From NCBI GenBank assembly GCA_001592145.1, contig BCWJ01000002.1, forward strand, positions 186,001 to 250,000: a stretch of DNA of 64,000 nt, read 5' to 3'. Position 1 is the stretch's first letter; each line of letters opens with the position of its first letter. This document shows positions 26,581-34,379 of this stretch, piece by piece. Both the position numbers and the translations under genes were made by a program. The stretch comes from Xylanimicrobium pachnodae JCM 13526 = NBRC 107786 (GTDB taxonomy: Bacteria; Actinomycetota; Actinomycetes; Actinomycetales; Cellulomonadaceae). The notes beneath the pieces were generated by a model, which was given only the letters and a program-made list of their open reading frames with translations, was not told the DNA's origin and searched no databases.

Positions 26581-27591
26581 ATGCCCACGATCGAGGACGT
26601 CGCCCGTCTCGCCAAGGTCTCGACGTCGACGGTCTCCTACGCACTCTCGGGCAAGCGGCCGATCTCGCCCGCGACGCGTCGGCGCATCGAGGCCGCCGTC
26701 GCCGAGCTGGGATACCGCCCGCACGCGGGCGCGAAGGCACTCGCCTCGGCCCGCAGCGAGGTGATCGGCCTGATGATGCCCATGCGCGTGGGCGTCGACG
26801 TCGCGGTGATCATGCAGTTCGCGGGCGGCGTGGTGCTGCGCGCCCGTGAGCACTCGCACGACGTGCTGCTGCTCACCCAGGACGATCTCGACGGGCTGGA
26901 ACGGGTCACCGACGGGTCGATGGTCGACGCGCTGGTGATCATGGACGTGGAGGCCGACGACGCGCGCGTGCCGGTGCTGCGGCGCTCCAAGCAGCCCGCC
27001 GTGCTCATCGGCCTGCCGCGCCTGACGGCGGGCCTGGCGTGCGTGGACCTGGACTTCGAGGCGTCCGGGCAGCTCGCGGCCGTCGAGCTCGCCCGGCTGG
27101 GCCACCGCGACATCGCGCTCGTCGGCGCGCCGCCGGAGGTGCTCGAGCGGCACACGTCGTACGCGGACCGCGTGGTGCGCGGCTTCCTCGGCGCCGCCGC
27201 GCAGGAAGGCGTCGCGGCACAGGCCGTCACCTGCCCCGTGGACCCCGACGGTGTCGACGCCGTCGTCGACCGGCTCCTCGACCGGACGCCTGGGCCCACG
27301 GGCCTGTTCGTGCACAACGAGCGAGCACTGCCCCAGGTGCTGCACCGGCTGCGGGAACGGGGCCGGGCCGTGCCCGGCGACCTGTCGGTGATCGCGCTGT
27401 GCCCCGAGTCGACCGCCCACGCGCAGCAGGTGCCGCTGACGAGCATCGACCTGCCCGCCGAGCGCATCGGGTCGCTCGCCGTCGACATGGTGATGGCGCG
27501 GCTGCGGGATGCGTCCGTCCCCGCGGAGACGCGGCTCCTGACGCCCACGATGACGAGCCGAGCGAGCACCGGGGCGCCGCCCGCGCGCTGA
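26581..27591 (+). CDS. LacI-family repressor of the oligosaccharide locus
   Basis: The 336-residue regulator has the LacI helix-turn-helix and hinge (TIEDVARLAKVSTSTVSYAL, then SPATRRRIEAAVAELGYRPH) and a periplasmic-binding-protein-like effector domain (about 60-330, with GLMMPMRVGVDVAV and LGHRDIALVGAP). It starts ten bases after the GH95 stop, with AGGAG upstream. Its likely targets are the two GTCGAAGCGCTTCG palindromes in the GH42/GH95 gap and before the ABC genes. The inducer is probably an oligosaccharide or released sugar of the pathway; this is inferred from context. Confidence 0.93.
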   Translation: MPTIEDVARLAKVSTSTVSYALSGKRPISPATRRRIEAAVAELGYRPHAGAKALASARSEVIGLMMPMRVGVDVAVIMQFAGGVVLRAREHSHDVLLLTQDDLDGLERVTDGSMVDALVIMDVEADDARVPVLRRSKQPAVLIGLPRLTAGLACVDLDFEASGQLAAVELARLGHRDIALVGAPPEVLERHTSYADRVVRGFLGAAAQEGVAAQAVTCPVDPDGVDAVVDRLLDRTPGPTGLFVHNERALPQVLHRLRERGRAVPGDLSVIALCPESTAHAQQVPLTSIDLPAERIGSLAVDMVMARLRDASVPAETRLLTPTMTSRASTGAPPAR

Positions 27592-27656
27592 CGGCGCGCC
27601 CGCGGCGTTCGCCGCGTTTCGTGTCGCAGTCGTGACCTGACCGACGCCGCAACCCC

Positions 27657-27703
27657 TTGCGCGCACGTCGAAGGCGCTGCTATAAACGTCGAAGCGCTTC
27701 GAC
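27657..27703 (+). promoter_or_regulatory. ABC operon promoter with LacI-type operator
   Basis: TTGCGC (27657-27662), an 18-base spacer and TATAAA (27681-27686) form a promoter. The perfect 16-bp palindrome GTCGAAGCGCTTCGAC (27688-27703) starts one base after the -10, covering the expected transcription start. A partial site, GTCGAAGGCGCTG (27667-27679), lies in the spacer and may add cooperative binding. Confidence 0.8.
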
Positions 27704-27768
27704 GAAGGGCGCGTCTGGGTGACGACGGTGAGCCGTCACCAGGGTGGTTTCGCACGAAGGAGTGAATC

Positions 27769-28791
27769 GTGACCCTCCATCAGGAGGCATCCCCCGGGAT
27801 GCTCCTCGACGGCGTGGACGTACCGGGCACCCGCCGTGACCGGCGCAGACCGCTGCGTCGCGGGGCCACGCGCGCCGCGGCCTCGCGCCCACGCCGGCGG
27901 ACGTCGCGCTCGATGTTCCTCCTCGTCCTGCCGTTCCTGCTGCTCGTGTTCGCGTTCAGCTACCTGCCGCTGGCGGGCTGGGCGACAGCGCTCTTCGACT
28001 ACAAGCCGGCCCTCGGGATCAGCGGCAGCGAGTTCGTCGGGTTCCAGTGGTTCCGCATGCTCGTCTCGTCGCACACCCAGCTGGAGCAGATCGGCCAGGT
28101 CATGGCCAACACGCTCGCGATGAGCTTCCTGGGGATCGCGACGTCGCTCCTGCCGGTGTTCTTCGCGATCCTTCTCAACGAGGTGCGGGCCCCGTGGTTC
28201 CGCAACATCGTCCAGACGCTCACGACGCTGCCCAACTTCATCTCGTGGGTGCTCGTCTACGCCATCGCGTTCTCCCTGTTCTCGACGTCGGGCCTGGTGA
28301 ACACCACGCTCGCCGACTGGGGTCTGATCACCGTCCCGCTGCGGTTCCTCGACTCGGGCGAGCACGTGTGGCTCACCATGCTGGCCTGGAGCCTGTGGAA
28401 AGGCCTGGGGTGGGGCGCCATCATGTACCTCGCCGCCATCGCCGGCATCGACCCGACACTGTACGAGTCGGCCAAGCTCGACGGCGCAGGCCGGTTCCAG
28501 CTCATGCGGCACATCACGTTCCCGCAGCTCATGCCCACCTACATCGTGCTGCTGATGCTCTCCATCGCGAACCTGCTCAACAACGGCATGGAGCAGTACT
28601 ACGTCTTCCAGAACGCGTTCAACCGCGAACACATCCAGGTGCTCGACCTGTACGTGTACAACATCGGGCTCACCGGGAACAGCCTGTCCATGGCGGCCGT
28701 CCTGAGCATGCTCAAGTCCATCATCTCGGTGGCGCTGCTGCTGACCGTCAACGGCATCGCCAAGCGCGTCCGTGGCACGTCGATCATCTGA
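27769..28791 (+). CDS. ABC sugar transporter permease, LplB/YteP type
   Basis: This 340-residue inner-membrane permease forms half of the translocation channel of a carbohydrate importer. The N-terminus is long and Arg-rich (1-47), then about six transmembrane helices follow. The EAA loop that docks the ATPase is present in the form LYESAKLDGAGRFQLM. The Asn/Phe-rich segment near NAFNREHIQVLDLYVYNIG is typical of the LplB group, which handles complex oligosaccharides. The start is GTG 27769 after AAGGAG. It is first gene of a permease-permease-SBP-GH43 operon under the LacI operator. No ATPase gene is in the window. Confidence 0.93.
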   Translation: MTLHQEASPGMLLDGVDVPGTRRDRRRPLRRGATRAAASRPRRRTSRSMFLLVLPFLLLVFAFSYLPLAGWATALFDYKPALGISGSEFVGFQWFRMLVSSHTQLEQIGQVMANTLAMSFLGIATSLLPVFFAILLNEVRAPWFRNIVQTLTTLPNFISWVLVYAIAFSLFSTSGLVNTTLADWGLITVPLRFLDSGEHVWLTMLAWSLWKGLGWGAIMYLAAIAGIDPTLYESAKLDGAGRFQLMRHITFPQLMPTYIVLLMLSIANLLNNGMEQYYVFQNAFNREHIQVLDLYVYNIGLTGNSLSMAAVLSMLKSIISVALLLTVNGIAKRVRGTSII

Positions 28792-28801
28792 GGGGCCCGT
28801 C

Positions 28802-29755
28802 ATGTCTGCTCTCGCCAACGACCCCGCGCCCGCGCCTCTGCTGCGGCGCCCCACCAAGCAGGCGCGCTCGCGCGGTGACCGCCCGTTCGCCGTGTGGAAC
28901 TACGCCGGGTTCACGCTGTTCGCCATCCTGTGCGCGTACCCGTTCTGGTACCTCGTCGTGAACTCGATCAGCGCGAACGACCTGAGTGCGGCGGGCGACA
29001 TCCGCCTGTTCCCCCAGGGCTTCCACCTGACGAACTACACCCAGGTGCTAGGGCTCGACGGCCTGACGGCGGCGGCGGGGGTCTCGATCGCCCGCACCGT
29101 CCTCGGCACCGCCGCCACCGTGCTCGCCTCCGCGTTCCTGGGCTTCATGTTCACCCAGGAGCGCATGTGGAAGCGCTCCCTGTGGTACCGGCTCGTGATC
29201 ATCACCATGTATTTCAACGCCGGCCTGATCCCGGTCTACGTGACGATCAAGACGATGGGGCTGACCAACTCCTTCTGGGTCTACATCCTGCCGGCCGTCG
29301 TGCAGCCCTTCAACGTCATCCTCGTCAAGACGTACATCGAGTCCCTGCCACGTTCGCTCCAGGAGGCCGCGGAGGTCGACGGCGCCAGCACGCTGCGCAT
29401 CTTCTTCTCCGTGATCCTGCCGAACACCACCCCGATCCTCGCGACGGTGGCGATCTTCTCCGCCGTGGCGCAGTGGAACTCGTTCCAGGACACCCTGCTC
29501 TACATCACCGACCAGAAGCTCTACTCGCTGCAGTACCTGCTCTACATGTTCATCAACCAGGCATCCAGCCTGGCGCAGGCCGCCCAGAACGCCCAGGGCA
29601 ACCTGGGCATCATCGCCTCGGCAGCCACCTCCCAGACGGCAACGTCCATCCGCATGACGGTGGCCGTCATCGTCGTGCTCCCCATCGTCTTCATCTACCC
29701 GCTGTTCCAGCGGTACTTCGTCAAGGGCATCATGCTCGGCGCCGTCAAGGGCTGA
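28802..29755 (+). CDS. ABC sugar transporter permease, LplC/YtcP type
   Basis: This 317-residue permease is the partner of the preceding one. Six transmembrane helices are expected, beginning at VWNYAGFTLFAILCAYPFWY. The EAA motif is LQEAAEVDGASTLRIFFSV, and the protein ends PLFQRYFVKGIMLGAVKG, the common C-terminus of the YtcP/LplC group. The ATG at 28802, eleven bases after the upstream stop, follows GAGGGG. An ATG at 28772 would overlap the upstream gene and lacks a ribosome site. Confidence 0.94.
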   Translation: MSALANDPAPAPLLRRPTKQARSRGDRPFAVWNYAGFTLFAILCAYPFWYLVVNSISANDLSAAGDIRLFPQGFHLTNYTQVLGLDGLTAAAGVSIARTVLGTAATVLASAFLGFMFTQERMWKRSLWYRLVIITMYFNAGLIPVYVTIKTMGLTNSFWVYILPAVVQPFNVILVKTYIESLPRSLQEAAEVDGASTLRIFFSVILPNTTPILATVAIFSAVAQWNSFQDTLLYITDQKLYSLQYLLYMFINQASSLAQAAQNAQGNLGIIASAATSQTATSIRMTVAVIVVLPIVFIYPLFQRYFVKGIMLGAVKG

Positions 29756-29786
29756 CAGCGCTACCACCCACCCAGAAGGGCAAGAC

Positions 29787-31547
29787 ATGCGAACGAAGAA
29801 GGCTTGTGCCTTGCTGATGGTTCCGCTGCTCGGGGCCGCGGCCCTGTCGGCGTGCTCGTCCGGGTCGTCCGCCAACGACGACACGTCCCAGGCGGCGGTC
29901 TCCATCGACCAGGACTGGTCGAAGGCCGACCCGATCACCATCGACGTCTTCGACGGCCTCGCCAACTACCAGGGCATCCAGTCCGGATGGTTCGCGAAGA
30001 TCGTCAAGGACAAGTTCAACATGGAGCTCAACATCATCGCCCCGAACGTCGCGGGCGGCGGTGACACGCTCTACAACACCCGCGTCGCGGGCGGCAACCT
30101 CGGTGACCTGATCATCACCGACAAGGGCCAGAAGATGGACGACCTCGTCGACGGCGGGCTGCTGCTCGACACGTCGAAGTACTACGACTCGATGACGAAC
30201 GTGTCCGGGTACGACGCCGCGGTCCAGAAGCTCAACGACGGCAAGGACGGCGTCTACGCGTTCCCGACGCAGGTGTCGAAGCTCCAACCGACGGACCCGT
30301 CGGAGGGCCTGGACCCGACCTTCGGCGCCTATGTCCGGTGGGACTACTACGCCGACGCGGGCTACCCGGACATCTCGACGCTCGAAGACCTGCTCCCGGT
30401 GCTCAAGGAGATGCAGGACAACCATCCCACGGCCGACAACGGCGGCAAGACCTACGCCCTGTCCCTGTTCAAGGACTGGGACGGCAACATGATGAACCTG
30501 GCCAAGCAGCCCACGTGCCTGTACGGCTACGACGAGCTCGGCTTCGTCCTCGCCAAGGCCGACGGCTCGGACTACCAGTCGATCCTCGACTCCGACTCCC
30601 AGTACGTGCGCGCGCTCCAGTTCTACTTCGACGCCAACCAGCTCGGCATCCTCGACCCGGAGTCGACGACGCAGAACTACGACACGCTGTTCTCCAAGTA
30701 CCAGAACGGCCAGGTGCTCCTGTCGTGGTGGCCGTGGCTCGGGCAGTCGGCGTACAACACGACCGACAACCTCGCGGCCGGCAAGGGCTTCGAGATGGTG
30801 CCGATCGACGACCAGCAGATCTTCAGCTACGGTGCCGCGGTCTACGGCAGCACCCAGGTCCTCGCCATCGGCTCGAAGGCCAAGGACCCGGCCCGCATCG
30901 CGGCGTTCATCGACTGGCTGTACTCGCGTGAGGGCGTCCTGGCGTCCGGCAGCCAGACCATGGGTGCGGCAGGCCCGGAGGGCCTGACCTGGGAGCTCGA
31001 CGGCGACCAGCCGACGCTCACCGACTTCGGCAAGGACGCCCTCCTGGGCGGTGACGCCGACGTGCCGTCCGAATGGGGCGGCGGCAAGTACGCGGACGGC
31101 GTCTCGGCGCTCAACGTCACCACCGTGCTGCCCATCGACATCGACCCCAAGACCGGCCTCCAGTACAACTACAAGTACTGGCCCTCGGTGCAGGAGATCA
31201 CGGGGACCGCGCTGACCGACGACTGGTCGGCCACCATGGACGACGCGACCTCCACGATGGACTACCTCCAGAAGTCCGACCAGGTGCTCGTCGCTCCCGG
31301 CTCCGGCTTCAGCGCCCCCGCCGACTCCTCGGAGATCGAGTCGATCCGCAACCAGGTCAAGGCCTCGATCGTCGAGTACTCGTGGAAGATGGTCTTCGCC
31401 AAGGACCAGGCGCAGTTCGACTCGCTCCTCGCGGAGCTGCAGAAGACGGCCGACGGGCTCGGGTACAGCCAGGTGCTGGACTTCGACATGGACAACGCCA
31501 AGGCGCAGAACGACGCCCGCGTCGCCGTGGTCGACGCGTTCAAGTGA
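29787..31547 (+). CDS. Extracellular solute-binding lipoprotein for oligosaccharides
   Basis: This 586-residue lipoprotein captures substrate outside the membrane for the two permeases. The signal peptide ends in the lipobox LSAC with Cys23. The mature part is a large family-1-type binding protein (YtcQ/LipO-like) rich in Tyr, Trp and Asp, suited to stacking against sugar rings, for instance WWPWLGQSAYN and YNYKYWPSVQEIT. Such long binding proteins usually take oligosaccharides. It follows the permeases by 31 bases with AGAAGGG before the ATG. A strong hairpin follows the gene and may stabilise its mRNA or limit readthrough to GH43. Confidence 0.93.
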   Translation: MRTKKACALLMVPLLGAAALSACSSGSSANDDTSQAAVSIDQDWSKADPITIDVFDGLANYQGIQSGWFAKIVKDKFNMELNIIAPNVAGGGDTLYNTRVAGGNLGDLIITDKGQKMDDLVDGGLLLDTSKYYDSMTNVSGYDAAVQKLNDGKDGVYAFPTQVSKLQPTDPSEGLDPTFGAYVRWDYYADAGYPDISTLEDLLPVLKEMQDNHPTADNGGKTYALSLFKDWDGNMMNLAKQPTCLYGYDELGFVLAKADGSDYQSILDSDSQYVRALQFYFDANQLGILDPESTTQNYDTLFSKYQNGQVLLSWWPWLGQSAYNTTDNLAAGKGFEMVPIDDQQIFSYGAAVYGSTQVLAIGSKAKDPARIAAFIDWLYSREGVLASGSQTMGAAGPEGLTWELDGDQPTLTDFGKDALLGGDADVPSEWGGGKYADGVSALNVTTVLPIDIDPKTGLQYNYKYWPSVQEITGTALTDDWSATMDDATSTMDYLQKSDQVLVAPGSGFSAPADSSEIESIRNQVKASIVEYSWKMVFAKDQAQFDSLLAELQKTADGLGYSQVLDFDMDNAKAQNDARVAVVDAFK

Positions 31548-31575
31548 TCTGCCGCCGCTGACCGACCGCTCGCCC

Positions 31576-31613
31576 GCTGAGGGGGAGGCCCGTCCCGGGT
31601 CCTCCCCCTCAGC
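31576..31613 (+). terminator. Hairpin between the binding-protein gene and GH43
   Basis: A perfect 13-bp stem (GCTGAGGGGGAGG at 31576-31588 with its complement at 31601-31613) and a 12-base loop. No U-tract. Likely partial terminator or 3' stabiliser. Confidence 0.7.
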
Positions 31614-31651
31614 CGTCCCCGGCTCATGAACCACCCCGAAGGAGGGTCCCC

Positions 31652-33145
31652 GTGGCCACCAACCCCGTAGTCCCCGGGTTCCACCCGGATCCCAGCGTGT
31701 GCCGCGTCGGGGACGTCTACTACCTCGCCTGCTCCAGCTTCGAGTACCTGCCCGGCGTCCCCGTGTTCCGCAGCACCGACCTGGCCTCCTGGGAGCAGAT
31801 CGGCAACGTCATCGACCGACCCTCCCAGCTCGCCTCGCTCGAGGCCGTCCCATCCTCCGCGGGCGTGTACGCCCCGACGCTGCGCTTCCACGACGGGGAG
31901 TTCTGGCTGGTCGTCACCGTCGTCGGCACACTGGGGAACGTCGTGTTCCGCGCCACGGACCCCGCCGGGCCGTGGTCCGACCCGGTCCCGCTGCCAGACG
32001 TTCGCGGCATCGACCCCGACCTCGCGTGGGACGACGACGGGGCGTGCTGGTGCACGGTCGCCGGCGTGACCCAGGTGCGGATCGACCCCGCCACCGGCCG
32101 CGCGATCGGCGAACCACGCCGGATCTGGTCGGGCACGCCCGGTGCCAAGGCACCGGAGGCGCCGCACCTCTACCACGTCGGCGACCGGTGGTACCTGCTG
32201 CTCGCGGAAGGCGGCACCGAGCGCGGGCACGCCGTCTCGATCGCGCGGGGCCCCTCGCCGTCGGGCCCGTTCGAGCCGTACCCCGGCAACCCGATCCTGA
32301 CCCACCGCGGCACCGACGAACCCGTGCAGAACACGGGCCACGCGGACCTGGTCCAGGCGCCCGACGGATCGTGGTGGATGGTGCTGCTCGGCGTGCGCCC
32401 CGGCGGCGGCACGCCGGGGTGGCACGTGCTGGGCCGCGAGACGTTCATCACGCCCGTCACCTGGCAGGGCGGATGGCCCCTGCCCGCTCCGGTCACGCTC
32501 GACGTCCCCGCGCTGCCCGCGACGTTCACCACCACTGCCCCGGACCGTGACGACTTCGACGCCCCCGGCCACGGAGGTCTCGCGCCCTCCTGGATCACGC
32601 CCCGGCGATACCCGGCCGACGTCGGGGACACGGCGGCGAGGCCCGGCTGGCTCACGCTCAGAGCCGCCGCCCCATCGCTCGACGAGCCCGGGGTGACCTT
32701 CGTCGGCAAGCGCCAGCAGGCGTTGCACTGCCGGGTGCGCGCCCGCGTGGACGCGTCCGCGGGCACCGGCGGCCTGGTCGTCCGCATCGACGAGGAGCAC
32801 CACTACGAGGTGGAGATCACCGGCGGCGTCGCCACTGCCGAGGCCCGCATCGGCCCGCTGCGGGCCGTCCTGGGGACCGCAGCCGTCGGGGACGACCCCG
32901 TCGTCGTGCGCCTCGACATCACACCGGACCCGGCCGGCTGGGATCCGCGCGGCGGGCCCGACACGGTGCGCCTGGCCGTCGAGCCCCCGGCGGGCGACGG
33001 CGTCCTCGAGCTCGGCCGCCTGGACGGGCGCTACCTCTCCACGGAGGTTGCCGGCGGGTTCACCGGCCGCGTCATCGGCGTGTTCGCGACCGCCGGCACA
33101 GTAGCCGTCGACTGGGTCGAGTTCGCGACGTCCACCCGCGGGTAG
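31652..33145 (+). CDS. GH43 alpha-L-arabinofuranosidase/beta-xylosidase
   Basis: This 497-residue GH43 enzyme has the five-bladed propeller catalytic domain (about 1-290) with base Asp13 in FHPDPSV, pKa-modulating Asp121 in GIDPDLAW and acid Glu169 in KAPEAPHLY. A C-terminal beta-sandwich (about 300-495, with FVGKRQQALHCRVRARVD) is typical of the subfamilies with arabinofuranosidase or xylosidase activity. There is no signal peptide, so action is intracellular. In this locus it could remove arabinosyl or xylosyl decorations; the exact specificity cannot be read. The start is GTG 31652 after GGAGGG. It depends on readthrough past the hairpin or on a promoter I do not see. Confidence 0.88.
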   Translation: MATNPVVPGFHPDPSVCRVGDVYYLACSSFEYLPGVPVFRSTDLASWEQIGNVIDRPSQLASLEAVPSSAGVYAPTLRFHDGEFWLVVTVVGTLGNVVFRATDPAGPWSDPVPLPDVRGIDPDLAWDDDGACWCTVAGVTQVRIDPATGRAIGEPRRIWSGTPGAKAPEAPHLYHVGDRWYLLLAEGGTERGHAVSIARGPSPSGPFEPYPGNPILTHRGTDEPVQNTGHADLVQAPDGSWWMVLLGVRPGGGTPGWHVLGRETFITPVTWQGGWPLPAPVTLDVPALPATFTTTAPDRDDFDAPGHGGLAPSWITPRRYPADVGDTAARPGWLTLRAAAPSLDEPGVTFVGKRQQALHCRVRARVDASAGTGGLVVRIDEEHHYEVEITGGVATAEARIGPLRAVLGTAAVGDDPVVVRLDITPDPAGWDPRGGPDTVRLAVEPPAGDGVLELGRLDGRYLSTEVAGGFTGRVIGVFATAGTVAVDWVEFATSTRG

Positions 33146-33154
33146 CGGCCGCCG

Positions 33155-33799
33155 CTACTCCCCGGAGTGCGGGTTGACGGGGGCGAGGTCGGCCCCCGCG
33201 GCCCGTCGTGCGAACACGCCACGCAGCACGAGCGCCTGGAGGTACGCGCCGAACGCGAACCCGACGGTCACCGCGAACACCCACGAGACGGGCCAGACGT
33301 ACAGCAGTGCCGCCCCCGTCAGGGGGATCGCGACGAGCCCCATCGTGCGCAACGGCTCGGCCAGCGACAGCAGCAGGGCGTTGCGCACCGTCTGTCCCAG
33401 CCTGGCCTCGTGCGTACCCACCAGGGCGAACCCGTAGCAGAGCGACGCCAGCAGGTACGCGGCGCCCAGCAGGCACAGCAGGCCCGCGACCGCCGAGACG
33501 ACGCTGGTCAGGGACAGCCAGAAGACACCGCTGAACACGAGCATGGCCGCGGGTACGCCGAGTGCCGCGAACACCGCGGTGCCGCGTGCGAGGTTGCGGC
33601 GCAGCGCGGAGACGTAGTCGCGCACCAGATTGCCGCGCTCATGATCCGCGTACCGGTAGGTCACCTCCAGCAGCGAGCTGGTAGCGGCGCCGATGGTCAC
33701 CACCGGCAGGCACGTGACCAGGAACAGGACGTTCAGCACGGCGAAGAGGACGAAGTCGGTCACGCCCTGGACGGTGCGTCCGTTCGGGTCGATCGTCAC
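33155..33799 (-). CDS. DUF624 (YesL-family) membrane protein
   Basis: The 214-residue protein has about five transmembrane helices and the DUF624/YesL signature near the start (FVLFAVLNVLFLVTCLPVVT followed by GAATSS). YesL-like proteins are commonly encoded beside LplB/YtcP-type oligosaccharide transporters, but their function is not established. Here it is convergent with GH43 (nine bases between stops) and lies 19 bases after the DivIVA-repeat gene on the minus strand. It therefore sits at the edge of the sugar locus but is transcribed with the rlmN side. The GTG at 33799 follows GGAG. Confidence 0.82.
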   Translation of the reverse strand: MTIDPNGRTVQGVTDFVLFAVLNVLFLVTCLPVVTIGAATSSLLEVTYRYADHERGNLVRDYVSALRRNLARGTAVFAALGVPAAMLVFSGVFWLSLTSVVSAVAGLLCLLGAAYLLASLCYGFALVGTHEARLGQTVRNALLLSLAEPLRTMGLVAIPLTGAALLYVWPVSWVFAVTVGFAFGAYLQALVLRGVFARRAAGADLAPVNPHSGE

Positions 33800-33818
33800 C
33801 AGGACTCCTTCCTCGCGG

Positions 33819-34379
33819 TCACTCGACCCCGAGCAGGACCTCGACCGCTCGCGCGAAGAAGGCATCCACGGGTCCCTCGGCGTACGCGTCCTCGCCGCGC
33901 GCGGCACCGAACGTCGCCGACCGGATCTCCGCGGACGTCAGCGGCTGCTGACGGTCGAAGTACCCGACCAGGCGGTCGCACAGCTCGTCGACGTCGTCGG
34001 CGTCGTACCCCTGCTGCCCCCGCTCGGGCGGCGCGAACCGCTCCCCCGCGGGCCGCCCCAGGCGCCCGTAGAGCGTGCGGGCGTGCTCGGCCAGCGCGCC
34101 CATCCACGCCTCCTGGCCGTGCACGCCCACGAACTCGGCACGCTGACGGGCCACGAACGCCGCCTCCAGGCGATCCAGCGCCGCGTCCACCTCATGGGTG
34201 TCGTACCCGCCGCGCACCAGCTCGAACGTGGTCTGCTGGATCGTGGCGGCCGTCATCGGCTCCGCGGTCCGGCCCTCGTACGCCTGACGGGCGTGGTCGA
34301 AGAACTCCTCGACCTCGTCCTTCTCGTAACCCGTCTTCAGCTTCGACACGGTGCCGAACCGTGCGGTGCCCTCACTCAT
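33819..34379 (-). CDS. DivIVA-domain repeat protein
   Basis: The 186-residue protein contains three copies of a DivIVA-type motif: [18 protein letters not shown] (about 13-30), [18 protein letters not shown] and [17 protein letters not shown]. DivIVA-like motifs normally sit at the head of polar coiled-coil scaffold proteins, but no long coiled coil follows here. The role is unknown; binding to curved membrane or to DivIVA/Wag31 is possible. Its ATG overlaps the rlmN stop by four bases (ATGA), so it is coupled to rlmN. Confidence 0.82.
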   Translation of the reverse strand: MSEGTARFGTVSKLKTGYEKDEVEEFFDHARQAYEGRTAEPMTAATIQQTTFELVRGGYDTHEVDAALDRLEAAFVARQRAEFVGVHGQEAWMGALAEHARTLYGRLGRPAGERFAPPERGQQGYDADDVDELCDRLVGYFDRQQPLTSAEIRSATFGAARGEDAYAEGPVDAFFARAVEVLLGVE

